Part shown: in pieces, positions 14,002 to 14,241 of the stretch
Layout of the letters: each line of letters opens with the position of its first letter
Position numbering within the stretch: the first letter of the stretch is position 1
NCBI GenBank assembly: GCA_016219145.1
Contig: JACRCG010000320.1
Location: 1 to 14,241 of the forward strand
Reading direction: 5' to 3'
Length of the DNA stretch: 14,241 nt
Source of the DNA: Deltaproteobacteria bacterium
Lineage (GTDB): Bacteria; Desulfobacterota; Desulfuromonadia; Geobacterales; Pseudopelobacteraceae
Notes under the pieces: generated by a model
Told to the model about the DNA's origin: nothing
The model's database searches: none
What the model saw: only the letters and a program-made list of their open reading frames with translations
Translations under genes and position numbers: made by a program

Positions 14002-14241
14002 TACACGCTGACGAAAAACATATGATTCAGCTGGACGGTCCCTATCTTGACATTCTGGCTCTACGGCACGAAGGCTTATGCTGCAGCCAGATTGTGGTCA
14101 AGCTTGCCTTGCGGGATCTTGGCCGGGACAACCCGGATATGGTCAGGGCGATGGCGGCGCTCTGTTTCGGCGGTTATACCGGCGGTGTCTGCGGGATATT
14201 GACCGGTGCAGCCTGCGCATTGTCGCTGTGTCTGGAGAGCG
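13998..14241 (+). CDS. C-GCAxxG-C-C family protein, 5' part (resembles DVU_1555)
   Basis: Open to the window edge: 81 complete codons are visible. The start ATG at 13998 overlaps the methyltransferase stop (ATGA); a second ATG lies at 14022. The protein shows EGLCCSQIVVKLALRDLG (residues 25-42), then AALCFGGYTGGVCGILTGAACALSL (about 53-77). Paired Cys near the start and the later GG-x3-G-x-CG-x2-TG-x2-CAL segment are the signature of the C-GCAxxG-C-C (putative redox-active) family, whose members often bind a cluster or act in electron transfer; the reaction is not established. Its position after a CxxC protein and a methyltransferase matches the DVU_1557-1556-1555 order as I recall it. Truncated by the window, not by mutation. 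Confidence 0.8.
   Translation, partial: MIHADEKHMIQLDGPYLDILALRHEGLCCSQIVVKLALRDLGRDNPDMVRAMAALCFGGYTGGVCGILTGAACALSLCLES

Overview
The window looks like chromosomal DNA from an anaerobic, GC-moderate deltaproteobacterium, most likely of the Geobacter/Desulfuromonas type. This rests on gene content: an indolepyruvate-type ferredoxin oxidoreductase, a PaaK-type CoA ligase, an AbfT-like CoA-transferase, a sigma-54 regulator with N-terminal CBS domains, and a gene set resembling Desulfovibrio DVU_1557-1556-1555. The lineage call is inference. All genes read on the + strand, the window is densely coding, and no stretch over 300 bases lacks a gene.

Region 1 (1-6457) is an acyl-CoA and 2-oxoacid module: 3-hydroxybutyryl-CoA dehydrogenase (113-979), a class I CoA-transferase of the AbfT type (1096-2409), a phenylacetate-CoA-ligase-like gene interrupted by one in-frame TAA (2599-3942), and iorA-iorB (4125-6457), which overlap by one base. 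The gaps up to iorA are filled by three unrelated families of palindromic intergenic repeats: a C/G-rich family that brackets the dehydrogenase gene in inverted orientation, a CACAAAG array, and a long ACGGAG inverted repeat. None of these was seen after position 4053.

Region 2 (6458-12636) begins with an intrinsic terminator followed at once by a good sigma-54 (-24/-12) promoter candidate. It then carries an alternating array: ketopantoate-reductase-like (KPR) 1, ACT protein 1, KPR 2, ACT protein 2, KPR 3. The ACT-KPR pair is an old tandem duplication. All three reductases keep the Lys-Asn-Asn-Ser-Glu active-site pattern of PanE, but three copies beside iorAB suggest 2-oxoacid reduction other than, or besides, pantothenate synthesis. 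A sigma-54 activator with CBS-CBS-PAS-PAS-AAA+-Fis architecture (10523-12559) closes the array and is followed by a perfect 15-bp-stem terminator.

Region 3 (12637-14241) starts with a near-consensus sigma-54 promoter (12746-12762) preceded by a small dyad. It drives a tight cluster: a CxxC/CxxC zinc-ribbon-like protein, a SAM methyltransferase, and the start of a C-GCAxxG-C-C family protein that runs off the window. The activator just upstream is the obvious candidate regulator of this promoter and perhaps of the array promoter.

A working model (inference) is that aromatic or branched 2-oxoacids from amino acids are either oxidatively decarboxylated to acyl-CoA by IorAB, interconverted with free acid by the ligase, or reduced by the KPR enzymes, with ACT proteins sensing amino acids and the sigma-54 activator sensing nucleotide or redox state.
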